A stretch of DNA of 64,000 nt from Onthophagus taurus (Eukaryota > Arthropoda > Insecta > Coleoptera > Scarabaeidae), in assembly GCF_036711975.1 (NCBI RefSeq), contig NC_091968.1:18290001-18354000 (forward strand), written 5' to 3'. A program made the translations under genes and the position numbers. Numbering within the stretch: position 1 is the first letter of the stretch; every line of letters begins with the position of its first letter. Below are positions 11,012 to 20,600 of the stretch, one piece after another. The notes under the pieces were generated by a model that worked only from the letters and a program-made list of their open reading frames with translations, did no database searches and was not told the DNA's origin.

Positions 11012-11295
11012 ACAACTGACCAAATATTCAGCGTCGGACAAGTAAACCAGAAACACTGGGAATACAAAATCAGTGATTTTATTAAATATTTATAAGATAC
11101 TTTATAGTCAAAATAAAAATATTGATATATTTTTATTTTGAATAAATCATTTAAACATAATTAATTTTTTAAAATGTGTTGTGTTTTATGCTATTAATAA
11201 TATACGTTCAATGGAAAGATAAAAATTCCAAGTTATTAAACATAAAACAAGGTGTGCCCCAAGGATCAATTTTAGGGCCCTTACTATTCATTATA

Positions 11296-12630
11296 CAGGG
11301 TGATTTATAACATACGGAGGAGACTAAATGGGTAGATACTTCAGGTCAAACTGAATAGATTTTCTTAATAATGTTTTGTTAAAATCTTAATAGTTACATA
11401 GATATCGCATGTTAATTTTTTAAATAAGTTAGCGTCAACTTTTGAGAACCGCTGATATTCACTAAAGAACAATTAAAATACTTGTCAACGCCATCCTCAT
11501 TTTTGAAGGAGCTGACAAAGTAGACAATTTAATTGTTTAGTTTTAATACGTAATTTATGAAAAGAAATAATAGATGTTAATTTATGAAACGGATAATAAT
11601 AATGTTTTAAATGAAAAATTACGAATAACGTGTGGATTTTCGTCCGACCACACATGGGAATTGTGAACATTTAGAACACCATTTCTGGTAAAACAGCATT
11701 CATCCGTTACCAGTATACTGTCCGCAAAATCTGCTTCTCTGTTGGTACGATTTAGTAGCCACTCGCAAAATTGCAACCGCAAAGGATAGTCAGCGGGAGT
11801 CAGTCCTTGCACTTTTTGAAAATGATAGGGGTGTAAACCGTTACTTTTCAACGTACGCCAAACAAAATTCTGGGATACCTCGAGTTGGTGAGAAATTTGA
11901 CGAGTACTCGTGCTTCGATCCGCTTCCACAATTTCTAGAATTTCTTCTTCTACATTCACTCCATGTCTGTTTAGTCTACCGCCACCAAGACCTTTCTTAG
12001 GTTGCAAATTTCCTGTCTCTCTTCCCCGCTGGATTAACCGAAGAAAAGTGTTTTCAGTAGGGATCTGTCGATTTGGATATCGTTCTAAATACAGACGTCT
12101 TGCGTGTGCAGCGTTTTCTCCAGCAGCTCCATAAATAATAACCATATCTACCTATGCCTCGTTACTGTAAATTGCCATTGTACTTTTTGATTTGTAATAG
12201 TTCTAATCATGTTCTAATTTTGACGTTAAATGACATTGATTATTAAAATTAAATGACATGTCCGTTGCTAGGTAACCAAGTCAACTGGATTGACAGCAAT
12301 AAAAACATGGTATCAGCGGTTCTCAAAAAACAAACACCAGTTTTTGAGTGATTTAACAAATTTTTAAATAGCCGTAACTGCCATATTACAAAGATTTTAT
12401 TATTGGTGCTAATCAGGCATTGCTTAAGTAACCCCGAAATATTCGCAGTTTGAATTTAAACGTAGTGTAATACCGTATATCGTAAGAAATGCTGGGCAAT
12501 TAATTCAACTTTAATGCTCTATATCTTTGTGATTATTACGTTGTAGTCAAAACATTATTAAGAAAATATCTTCAGTTTGGCCCCTAGTACTTGCTCTTTC
12601 AAACTGCTCCGTATGTTATAAATCACCCTG
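11296..12630 (-). mobile_element. mariner-superfamily element inserted in LINE RT
   Basis: Terminal inverted repeats of about 25 bp (cagggtgatttataacatac.. at 11,296 and its complement ending 12,630) are flanked by TA on each side. Similarity between the ends continues further in (aagattttcttaataatgttttg and its complement). The 1,335-bp element carries one short transposase frame on the minus strand and lacks the second half of the catalytic domain, so it is an internally deleted, non-autonomous copy. Confidence 0.85.
11582..12145 (-). pseudogene. Truncated mariner-type transposase (DUF4817-type N-terminus)
   Basis: The 187-residue product starts MVIIYGAAGENAAHARRLYL with ERYPNRQIPTENTFLRLI, the DUF4817-like helical domain found before many insect mariner-like transposases. 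A helix-turn-helix follows (STRQISHQLEVSQNFVWRTL). The first catalytic block is SILVTDECCFTRNGVLNVHN, then WSDENPHVI. The frame then enters unrelated sequence and stops, so the second Asp and final Asp/Glu are missing. It could still bind the element's ends. Confidence 0.75.
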
Positions 12631-12931
12631 TATATGTTAATGATTTGCCTGCCACGGTGAATGAAGAAATTGGCTTATATGCGGACGATACATCAATCAT
12701 CGTAAAAAGTAAAGACAAGCGTGAACTAAAACAGAAGTCTATCAATGCAATGTACGAAGCGCAGTTATGGTTTGAAAGTAATAATCTGCAACTAAATCAC
12801 AATAAAACAGAAAGCATAATATTCAGCACAAAAGCAGAAAATCGTGTCGGTAAGGCGAGGTTCCTCGGGTTACATCTCGATGGACGGCTGGATTGGCACC
12901 ATCATATTGAGGCCCTATCAAAGAAGTTATT

Positions 12932-13061
12932 GTCATAAAGATGTACGACAAGTTGCATAAGAATTACATGACAAGCAACTCGTGTGTGTAGCTATAAAAG
13001 ATCTGTAGAGTTAATATTTAATAAAGTTATATTTATAATTGTGCGACTCATTATTATAACA
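12932..13061 (+). repeat. Gypsy-1 left LTR
   Basis: 130 bp from tgtcataaag to attataaca. It contains ctataaaag, a possible TATA element, and tttaataaagtt, a possible polyadenylation signal. Confidence 0.9.
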
Positions 13062-13073
13062 TGGCGCAGTCAA
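13062..13073 (+). other. Gypsy-1 primer-binding site
   Basis: tggcgcagtcaa begins directly after the left LTR. The same word follows the errantivirus left LTR at 36,826. TGGCGCAGTC-type sites are known in 17.6/297-like insect elements, usually attributed to a serine tRNA; I did not verify this for the host. Confidence 0.7.
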
Positions 13074-13155
13074 GGAAGAACTAATTTCCAGTTAGAAGAT
13101 AGGAAATATAAAAAAAAAAAGTAAAAAATAACCGAACAAAAGTAAAAAATACAAA

Positions 13156-16100
13156 GTGAGGTTAGGAAAAATGGAAAGTGTGGGAAGATTACCCGACCCT
13201 ATGAAATTTGAAGGGAATCTCAATGAAAACTTCAAAAGATTTCTCCAAAAGCTGGAAATGTATTTAATAGCATCCGAAAGAGACATGAAACCAGATAAGA
13301 TAAAAATAGCAATACTATTAAACACAATAGGTAATGAAGGAATAGAAATATATAACACATTTAAATTCACTGATGCAGAAAAAGATAAATACGATGTTGT
13401 GGTGGATAAATTCAAAAAGTATTGTGCTCCACGAAAAAATAGAACATATGAAAGATTTGTGTTTAATAATCGAGTTCAAGATCCAGATGAGCCGTTTGAT
13501 AGTTTTCTGGGAGATTTAAAGAAATTGGTTCAGTCCTGTGAATATGAAGATCAGGAAGAATCAATAATTGTTGATAGAATCATTCTTGGAACCAAAGATG
13601 TCCGATTACAGGAAAAATTATTAAATTACCAAATGCCGAAATTAGAAGATGTAATTGAAATGTGTCGAAATGCTGAGATAAGAAGAAAACATATGGAAAA
13701 TGTTAGAAATAAAGATGAGGCACACATAGATGCTATCAAAAAGAGGAGTATAGGAAAAGAAAGGAAAGAAGAAAAGAAAAATCAAGTAAGAAAATGCCAT
13801 AAATGTAATAAATCACATAATTATGGAGAGTGCCCAGCCTATGGACAGAAATGTTTTAAGTGCGGAAAGCAAAATCATTTTACGGCTGTATGCAAAACAA
13901 ATATAAAGAAAGTTCAAGAGGTAACCGAAAACGAATATGAAATCACGAAAGATGAAGATGAGAAGATGTTAGTTAGTAGTCTGGCAATGGTAGGTGAAAT
14001 TACTATTGGAAATAAGTCAACTTGGATGGAAAAAATAAATATTGAGGGTAAATGGGTGCAATTCAAAGTGGATACAGGATCAGAAGTAAACATCATCCCA
14101 ATGCAAATAATTCCAAATAAGCCGTTACAAGAGACAAAGGTTATTCTTGAAGCATATGGTGGGACGAGATTAAAGCCGGAAGGTAAAATTAAATTAAACT
14201 GTGCTCATAAATCGGAAAAAATAGATTTGGAATTCTTGGTTATAAACAGAGATGTAAAACCATTGTTAGGTTTGCCTAGTTGTTATAAGTTGGGATTTAT
14301 TAAAGATACTAATGAAATAGTAAAAAATACAAAAGAAAAGTTTATTCAAGAAAATATAGATGTATTTGAAGGATTGGGAACTTTCAATGATTTATGTAAA
14401 ATAAATTTAAAAGCAAATAGTGTACCCGTTGCTAAACCATGTAGACGTGTTCCGTTAATTATAAAGAAAAAGTTATATGAAAAACTGCAAAACTTAGAAA
14501 GACAAAAAATAATTGCTAAAGTAACTGAAGCTAGTGAGTGGGTTAATCCTCTTGTAATAGTTGAAAAACCTAATAAATCGTTAAGATTATGTTTAGATCC
14601 ACACGAATTAAATAAATGTATAGAACGAGAGTTTTTTGAAATCCCGAGCTTAGAAGATATTAGTAGTAAACTGAATGGTAAAAAGTATTTTTCAGTATTA
14701 GATTTTAAAGATGGTTATTACCAAATCAAATTATGTAATGAATCTAATAAACTTACGACCTTTTCCACCCCATTTGGCTCCTACAAGTTTCTGAGATTGC
14801 CTTTTGGTCTAAAAATAGCACCTGAATATTTTAAAAAAATATATAACAAAAATTTTGGTGATATTGAGAATACAATCATTTATTTTGATGATTTGTTGAT
14901 TGCAACAAATACGTTACAAGAACATGATGAAACTTTAAGAAAGGTTATACAGAGGGCAAGAGAAAAAGGTGTAAAATTCAATAAAGAAAAAGTCCAGTTT
15001 AGAAAAGGTAGTGTAAAATACATGGGACATATTTTCAGTGCAGAGGGAATGAGACTAGATAGTGAGAAAGTGAAAGCTATAAATGATTTAAAACCACCTA
15101 ATTCTAAAAAAGAGTTGCAAAAGCTGTTAGGCTTAATCAATTATGTAAGAAAATTTATTCCCAGATTAGGAGAAATAGCTAGTTTATTGTGTCAACTACT
15201 TAAAAAGGATGTAGAATACCAATGGTTGCATGTACATGATAAAGCATTACAAAAAATTAAAGATGAGATTAATAAAAACACTACTTTAATGAACTTTGAT
15301 GATAAGAAACAAATTGTTATTCAAACAGATGCATCTCAAAATGGTATTGGGTGTTGCTTGATGCAGGATGACAAGCCGGTGGCTTATGCATCTAGAGGAC
15401 TTAATGATGTTGAAAAGAAATATGCAGTGATAGAAAAAGAGTTATTGGCAATTTATTTTGCAACACAAAAATTTCACAATTACATTTACGGGAGGACAAT
15501 CAAAGTAATCACTGATCATAAACCTAACGTTAGTGTAATGAATAAGGAGATTTGTAAAATAAACTCGCCTCGTTTACAACGAATACGATTAAAGTTGTTA
15601 AAATATGACATTGATATCGATTATCTGCCTGGTAAATACTTACACGTTGCAGATTATCTGTCCCGAAATTATAGTAATGAAATTGGTGAAGTTGATAAAG
15701 ATCTGTCGGAAATGGTTCATACAGTTGAAAGATATATAAGAATGAGCGAATCGAGAAAAATCGAATTTAGACATGAAACAATGAAGGATGATACTTTAAA
15801 GGAAGTGATCAGAAGTTATTACCATGGTTGGAATAAAACTTATAATGGAGAAATGAAAGTATATTTTCAAATACAAAGTGACATAGACGTGCATAATGGA
15901 ATGGTTTTTGTGGGAGATAGAGTGGTCGTACCTAAATCATTAAGACAGGAAATGTTAAAAATTTTACATGAAGGACATTTTGGTATAAACAGGACGACTG
16001 CGAGAGCTCGTCAAGTCTTATTTTGGCCTGGTATGGCTAGTGACATTAAACAAATGATCGAACGTTGCGCAGTTTGTGAGAAATACAGATACGCAAACAT

Positions 16101-17052
16101 GCGAGAACCTCTTATACCACACGAAATCCCAAACTTGCCTTTTCAAAAGATTGGATCTGACATACTTCAGTATGGTAATAAGTCATTTTTAGTTATGGTT
16201 GATTATCTGACAAAGTGGTTAGAAATTATACCTCTCAAGTCAAAACAGAGTTCGGACATAATAAATGCTTTTAAGAATGTGTTTGCAACTCATGGTGTGC
16301 CGGACATTGTTGTGTCGGATAACATGCCCTACTCGTCCTTTGAATGTAGAAAATTCGCAAAAGAATATGATTTTGAATTTAAAACCAGCAGCCCGAGATA
16401 TCCAAGATCGAATGGTTTGGCAGAACGCTTTGTTCAGACAGCTAAAAATATACTTCGTAAAACTAAAGATCTAGATGCTGCTTTGATGGAATATCGAAAC
16501 ACACCAATTACAGGGTTAATGAGATCTCCTGCTGAACTTTTGTTTTCTCGAAAGATTAAAACGAAGTTACCCATAGTAGAAAAAATAAATGAGGAAATCA
16601 AGAGTTTTAAAAATGATTTAAGCAAGAAACAAGAAATAATGAAAAAATACTATGACAAGGGAACAAAACCATTAAAAAACTTTAATGTGGGAGAAAGCAT
16701 AGTTTATAGAAAGAACAAGGAGTGGCAGCCAGCCGTAGTTATAGGTAAACATGAAAGTCCAAGATCATACTTAATAAATACAGGACTGAATGTACTAAGA
16801 AGAAATAGTCAAGTCTTGAGAAAATCAGTAACTGACAGACAACTACCTACAAATATAGAAGAGAGTACGATTCCTCCTGCTCTTCCAAAGGACATTGATT
16901 CTAATCATGATAATAATAAGTTAGGTGATAAGGTAGAAAATGCTATTGTACCTTTAATTGCAAATAATGAACAACCAATTGTTAATCTAAACACTAAGCC
17001 GTCCCGAATAATGCGAAAGCCGACTAAATTTAATGATTATGTGATGTATTAA
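13156..17052 (+). CDS. Gypsy-1 Gag-Pol polyprotein (1,298 aa)
   Basis: Gag and Pol are fused in one frame. Gag has two CCHC knuckles at about residues 214-247 (CHKCNKSHNYGEC and CFKCGKQNHFTAVC). Protease has VDTGSEVNIIP near residue 304. RT has YFDDLLIA near 576. RNase H has QTDASQNGIGCCL near 722. Integrase has an HHCC zinc domain (HEGHFGINRT..CAVCEKY) and catalytic residues in SDILQYG, SDNMPYSS and GLAERF. The Asp-Glu spacing is 34 rather than 35, probably a lineage trait (DNMP where others have DNGPQ). Two CCHC knuckles and fused ORF suggest the Mag-like branch; that placement is inference. No env gene is present. Confidence 0.93.
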   Translation: MRLGKMESVGRLPDPMKFEGNLNENFKRFLQKLEMYLIASERDMKPDKIKIAILLNTIGNEGIEIYNTFKFTDAEKDKYDVVVDKFKKYCAPRKNRTYERFVFNNRVQDPDEPFDSFLGDLKKLVQSCEYEDQEESIIVDRIILGTKDVRLQEKLLNYQMPKLEDVIEMCRNAEIRRKHMENVRNKDEAHIDAIKKRSIGKERKEEKKNQVRKCHKCNKSHNYGECPAYGQKCFKCGKQNHFTAVCKTNIKKVQEVTENEYEITKDEDEKMLVSSLAMVGEITIGNKSTWMEKINIEGKWVQFKVDTGSEVNIIPMQIIPNKPLQETKVILEAYGGTRLKPEGKIKLNCAHKSEKIDLEFLVINRDVKPLLGLPSCYKLGFIKDTNEIVKNTKEKFIQENIDVFEGLGTFNDLCKINLKANSVPVAKPCRRVPLIIKKKLYEKLQNLERQKIIAKVTEASEWVNPLVIVEKPNKSLRLCLDPHELNKCIEREFFEIPSLEDISSKLNGKKYFSVLDFKDGYYQIKLCNESNKLTTFSTPFGSYKFLRLPFGLKIAPEYFKKIYNKNFGDIENTIIYFDDLLIATNTLQEHDETLRKVIQRAREKGVKFNKEKVQFRKGSVKYMGHIFSAEGMRLDSEKVKAINDLKPPNSKKELQKLLGLINYVRKFIPRLGEIASLLCQLLKKDVEYQWLHVHDKALQKIKDEINKNTTLMNFDDKKQIVIQTDASQNGIGCCLMQDDKPVAYASRGLNDVEKKYAVIEKELLAIYFATQKFHNYIYGRTIKVITDHKPNVSVMNKEICKINSPRLQRIRLKLLKYDIDIDYLPGKYLHVADYLSRNYSNEIGEVDKDLSEMVHTVERYIRMSESRKIEFRHETMKDDTLKEVIRSYYHGWNKTYNGEMKVYFQIQSDIDVHNGMVFVGDRVVVPKSLRQEMLKILHEGHFGINRTTARARQVLFWPGMASDIKQMIERCAVCEKYRYANMREPLIPHEIPNLPFQKIGSDILQYGNKSFLVMVDYLTKWLEIIPLKSKQSSDIINAFKNVFATHGVPDIVVSDNMPYSSFECRKFAKEYDFEFKTSSPRYPRSNGLAERFVQTAKNILRKTKDLDAALMEYRNTPITGLMRSPAELLFSRKIKTKLPIVEKINEEIKSFKNDLSKKQEIMKKYYDKGTKPLKNFNVGESIVYRKNKEWQPAVVIGKHESPRSYLINTGLNVLRRNSQVLRKSVTDRQLPTNIEESTIPPALPKDIDSNHDNNKLGDKVENAIVPLIANNEQPIVNLNTKPSRIMRKPTKFNDYVMY

Positions 17053-17066
17053 CTTGATAGGGGAGG

Positions 17067-17197
17067 TGTCATAAAGATGTACGACAAGTTGCATAAGAAT
17101 TGCATGACAAGCAACTCGTGTGTGTAGCTATAAAAGATCTGTAGAGTTAATATTTAATAAAGTTATATTTATAATTGTGCGACTCATTATTATAACA
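17067..17197 (+). repeat. Gypsy-1 right LTR
   Basis: 131 bp, differing from the left LTR by one substitution (a/g in aattRcatg) and one A insertion. It is preceded by the polypurine tract aggggagg at 17,059-17,066. Confidence 0.9.
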
Positions 17198-17979
17198 GTT
17201 ATCAACAGCGGTTTTCACCATAAGACGTTTGAAAAGCATACCTACACACCAAGCCGCCAAAATGTCGTATTTCAACCTCTTCCAGTCCGTGGCATCATAC
17301 GGAATTCTATTCTGGGGACAGTCAACTGAGTTCCATAGAATATTTAAAATACAAAAGTCAGCAATTAGGGCTCTCTGTAATCTGCGACGGCGTGACACCT
17401 GTAAGGAGTATTTCATTAGAGAAGCAGTACTTACCCTACCAAGTATATACATACATACGGTGTTAATGTACGTGTACGATAATAGGAATACTTTCCAAAC
17501 ACTCGGCGAATCACATAGTTATGCAACTAGATCGTGCTATCAACTTGCTACACCATATCATCGACTCTCAAGAACACAACAATCGATGGACTATTGGGGT
17601 CCAAAATTTTTCAACATAGTTCCACACTCCATTGCGGCAATGTCAAGAAGTAAATTCAATATAATTACAAAAAAACACCTAATTAAAAGTGCATATTACA
17701 CTTTTGAGGAATTTATTAGGGAGGCAGTGAATGAAATTGATAAGAATTAACATTGATAATACATTTTTTTGTTTTTCTTGTTTGTGGACATTTTATTGTA
17801 AATTTGTTGTTACAGTAAATAAAGATATTTGTATTTGTATTTGTAACAATATGTAATTGGGTACTTAATTTGAAATAGAGTTCAAAAAAATTTCTTTTTG
17901 ATAATTGTTACTAAAGAATTAATGAAGAGACAGGACTTCTTGAGTTCCTAAAAACATATATTTATATCGCTTTTCTACT

Positions 17980-19275
17980 TTAATTAAAATTATTTACGTT
18001 TGCTAATGCAGTATAGGACATTTCGCCAAATAAAGGAACTCGTATAGTGAGTGGTTGTTGGCTCAAACAAAGTAAAGTCAACACTTGTTTTCGTGTCACC
18101 ACATCCGCATCATACCAGTTCAAATTATATACCACGTTCGCAACATTGTTACCCTAACAAAATAAAAATACATCAAAAATTTTTGTTTTACATATTCAAA
18201 ATAATTCATACCGCCGTAGTCATTTTTTGTCCAAATGTGTGACTTAAAAATAACCCAAACCAAGTTGTTACACCAACGGTAAAGCTTGTTATATCTTTTC
18301 TCTAAAAAAATAACATTTTATTGATTATATCATTACGTTTAATTAAAATTGAAACCAAAAGAAATGAAGTAGTGGAGATGATTGAAACACATACACCAAG
18401 CAGTTTTTGAGGTACAACTAATTTGATGTGCACTTTATTACTGAATTGAAACATCCTAAAATAAAACAATTACTTATTTATGTACTAACACATTTTTTAA
18501 GGCTAAGATACCTGAATATTTCTTGATGATACGTGATAATAGGTTGGAGTACTCTAAAATTTCTTTCCTTATTTTTGGTTAATGTGATGTCATCAATCAT
18601 CTGATTAAGTTTTTCAATACGTATAATCAATAATTCCAACGAATAACAATACATCATTACCGTAACGAATATAATATTAAATAATATTCTTATAATGAAT
18701 GTTTGAAAAAATATTATTAGTGCCATACTCCATGGTTTCAGATCAAATGGTACATAAGATTCCAATATTAAACAATGTTTAGTTGTTTTAAATGTAGCGC
18801 AATTATCATCCAACAGAGTAAGATATGTTATGAAGTATGCCCAAAGGTAGGCACCATAATTGATTATTTTTAATACATTTTTTATGTTTCTTTCAACAAT
18901 TTCCAATCTTTCCGGAATATCAATATGATTAAAATCGCTTAATAATTTAATCATCTCAAACACTTGATTTCGATGTTGCAATGCTTGCATAGAACCAGAC
19001 ACAACTAGAGCTGCCACCATAATAAATTGCATATGAAATAAACATTTGTAAAAATTCTCCTGGTAATCTGAAAATTAAAAAAAAAATATTTCCATTCTTT
19101 AAACAGTTAGATAATTCTTACTCATAAATTCTTGTAGCGAAGGATAAATCACCAAGGGTATATTTAGAGCAACCAAAATTATTCCCCCGAGTCCTGTGAA
19201 TGTTTGATTGGTGGGCCAACTATGGTATTTCTGCAAATGTTTTTCGATAAGGTAAAAACCAAGGGTTCTCGACAT
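17980..19275 (-). CDS. Odorant receptor, copy 1 (OR-1), multi-exon
   Basis: An insect odorant receptor (7tm_6): a seven-helix ligand-gated channel subunit that pairs with Orco in sensory-neuron membranes. Exon 1 is 19,275-19,122 (MSRTLGFYLIEKHLQKYHSW.., one membrane helix), donor gtaaga. Exon 2 starts 19,067 and runs to about 18,490 (FYKCLFHMQFIMVAALVVSG.., several helices, then MMYCYSLELLIIRIEKLNQM). Exon 4 is 18,301-18,212 (TSFTVGVTTWFGLFLSHTFG). Exon 5 is 18,153-17,980 (NVVYNLNWYDADV.., SQQPLTIRVPLFGEMSY), the conserved receptor C-terminus. A middle exon at about 18,455-18,320 (MFQFSNKVHIKLVVPQKLLG) has no clean splice phase, and the usual last few residues after TALAN are not found. Expression is untested and the gene may be decaying. 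Confidence 0.75.
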
Positions 19276-19877
19276 TTTGTAGCAACGGCACTGACTGAAT
19301 TGAACGAAGTAGCTAAGAAATAATATATATCTAATGTTAGGAAAATATTAATACGCAGCTGCAAAAGTACGTTTAAAAGATATTAAGATTAATTATTAAA
19401 TATGATGTACAATAAAGGTTCTAACGTCGTTTACAAAGTTCATTTCAAGTTCATATTAAATGGATCTTTTGAAAGGTACTTTATAAAAAAACATAATTGA
19501 AACATTTTTTTAAAATTTCGCTTTATTAAATGGTTATAGGAGAAGTATCTAATAATATAGTTCATCGATGAGGAGGAATGGATGAGGAAAATTTACAGTG
19601 AGAGGAAAAATAAAAAAAGTAATAAAAACGATGAATTAGGATGAGGAACATATTATATTATAAGAAACAGACACAAATGCTGCCTTCTGAGATTCGTCCT
19701 CCAAAGGAACAAATCATTGAGCCTCGACCGCAAGTTTAAACCGTATTCCTTAGGCGCTTATTACTTTTCACAATTTAAAGTACCCAAGTACAGGACTCGG
19801 GTACTATTAGCGGATACTTGGGTACGGCTATTTGAAAAAAAGTTACTCTTGTGTTAAAAATGAACAACTTGTAAATA
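19276..19877. other. OR upstream block, copy 1
   Basis: Upstream of OR-1, with no coding capacity. It is nearly identical to 43,991-44,592 (upstream of OR-2) and matches 61,489-61,950. Shared words include gttctaacgtcgtttacaaag and gatgaattaggatgaggaac. Near its far end is a set of facing gggtac/gtaccc words like hAT subterminal repeats. It probably contains the promoter for the receptor gene. Confidence 0.55.
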
Positions 19878-20217
19878 CACTGGGTTTCAAAAGAAATGAA
19901 CCACCCCGAAGGAGGAGACGCAGAACTTCAAAATTACGTAGAAATAGTTAGTGCCTAGAGACAAACAAATGATTAAATTTTCATAAACAAATGACAATAT
20001 TTATTGACATATCGTTAATAATGTGTTGCATCTCCGCATACTCTTATACATTCAGTAATCCTTCGTGGCATGCTGGAAATCAGATGGTCGCCTCTTGGAG
20101 CAGCTCATTCCAGGCTACCTGTAGCTGTTGACGTAATTCCTCTAACTCTAAAGTGTTGGGAGGATGAGGTAATCGACGCAATTTTCTGTCCATCATATCC
20201 CAGACATGTTCAATAGG
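19878..20217 (-). mobile_element. Tc1-like element, copy 1, distal part (transposase C-terminus)
   Basis: It begins with the inverted terminus tgggtttcaaaagaaatgaaccaccccg. The minus strand encodes the end of a Tc1-type transposase (PIEHVWDMMDRKLRRLPHP-like, then the C-terminal LISSMPRRITECIRV-like end seen intact in copy 2). It stops at about 20,217 where a composite TE insertion begins. The rest of the element resumes at 30,160. Confidence 0.75.
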
Positions 20218-20600
20218 TCTTGCGATCTTTGATTCGAGGTTCATCGTAATGGTCGAAAGAAAAAATTTGAAAAAACGATGAAAATATATTTATTAAAAAG
20301 TATTTAAAATCAGTGCTACTAGTTTCGGGAGTAACTTCTCCCTTCTTCTGGCACGACTGAAATGTACAAATTATTTGTTATTATTAAAATTAACTAGATA
20401 ATAGGAAGTTAATAGTTACCGTCAAATTACGAGATTTTAATCAGAGAGTAGAATTCAATGAACATCTTAAACGATCCACGAGAAAAAGTATACAAAATAC
20501 GACACATTGAACAACCTCTAAACTTTAAATTCCAAAAATTCCAAATTATTAACAAAGTTAAAAGCCTGATGGGCAAGATATAATAAAAGAAATTAAGAAT
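20218..20600. mobile_element. Penelope-like element fragment with hammerhead remnant
   Basis: On the minus strand, 20,235-20,375 has the layout of a PLE terminus (tattaa..actagtttcggg). On the plus strand, 20,385-20,540 matches the reverse complement of 26,440-26,540, the 5' region of the PLE at 24.8-26.5 kb, and encodes a KLRDFNQRVEF-like scrap. So a 3' terminus and a 5' body lie head to head, as in the palindromic PLE at 49.6 kb. Confidence 0.6.
20311..20356 (-). ncRNA. Degenerate hammerhead ribozyme motif, PLE terminus
   Basis: Minus strand: gtgc (stem I), cagaaga in place of ctgatga, one extra a, stem II gggag/ctccc with a 6-nt loop, gaaa, minimal stem III actagt, cleavage triplet gta, gcac (stem I). 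The stems are intact and covary with the other copies, but two core bases are changed (U to A twice), so self-cleavage is unlikely. Confidence 0.6.

Larger units (their letters stand above)
10516..11205 (+). pseudogene. Non-LTR reverse-transcriptase remnant (copy 1), interrupted
   Basis: Two coding scraps join across an insertion: ETRRILGEYQARFNA (10,634-10,678) and TTDQIFSVGQVNQKHWEYKI (11,012-11,075). Together they match the motif 'IIGEYQxGFRxxRSTTDQIFxxRQxxEKxWEY' of RTE-like and related LINE RTs. The same tract, with its AT-rich downstream part to ttatgctattaataa, recurs at 34,930-35,090 and 55,915-56,880 beside OR copies 2 and 3, so it belongs to the duplicated block. Confidence 0.7.
12932..17197 (+). 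mobile_element. Ty3/Gypsy retrotransposon Gypsy-1, complete
   Basis: Two short LTRs (130 and 131 bp) start tgtcataaag and end attataaca. The 5-bp target duplication gttat is at 12,927-12,931 and 17,198-17,202. A tRNA primer site follows the left LTR, and a purine tract (gggagg) precedes the right LTR. A single 1,298-codon gag-pol frame is uninterrupted. The LTRs differ by one substitution and one indel, so this is a young and potentially functional copy. Confidence 0.92.
11222..17747 (+). pseudogene. LINE reverse transcriptase, split into three pieces
   Basis: Piece 1 (11,222-11,295) holds KQGVPQGSILGPLLFII, the conserved RT block 4. Piece 2 (12,631-12,931) continues with YVNDLPATVNE and the catalytic YADD, then SNNLQLNHNKTE and a FLGLHLDGRLDW block. 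Piece 3 (17,198-17,747) is the C-terminal region (ASYGILFWGQSTEFHRIFKI, RRDTCKEYFIREAVLTLPSI, NEIDKN stop). The order and spacing fit a CR1/Jockey-group ORF2 end. Both insertion sites keep the frame when the insert and one target duplication are removed. Confidence 0.75.
11206..17846 (+). mobile_element. LINE retrotransposon, 5'-truncated, carrying two nested elements
   Basis: RT sequence starts abruptly at about 11,206 inside the RT-remnant block (ttatgctattaata|...) and the element ends in a tandem atttgt-type tail at 17,820-17,846, after which the block resumes (aacaatatgtaattggg, as at 35,085 and 56,868). A mariner (11,296-12,630) and a Gypsy element (12,932-17,197) are inserted in it. 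Removing both restores one continuous RT frame. Confidence 0.75.

Noticed and set aside
16318-16425. Codon deletion in the Gypsy-1 integrase active site (D-34-E)
   Set aside because: The surrounding DNMP.(S/N)S sequence looks like a lineage variant, not a damaged DNGPQ block; without relatives to compare I do not call it a defect.
18051-18242. Plus-strand frame repeated at 35,292 and 57,072 (63 aa, conserved in all three blocks)
   Set aside because: It overlaps the antisense of the odorant-receptor C-terminal exons; its conservation is explained by the receptor gene and its block duplication.
19179-19364. Minus-strand 61-aa frame as a separate small gene
   Set aside because: It starts at a non-ATG codon and overlaps receptor exon 1 in another frame; the ATG at 19,275 gives the receptor N-terminus that joins exon 2.
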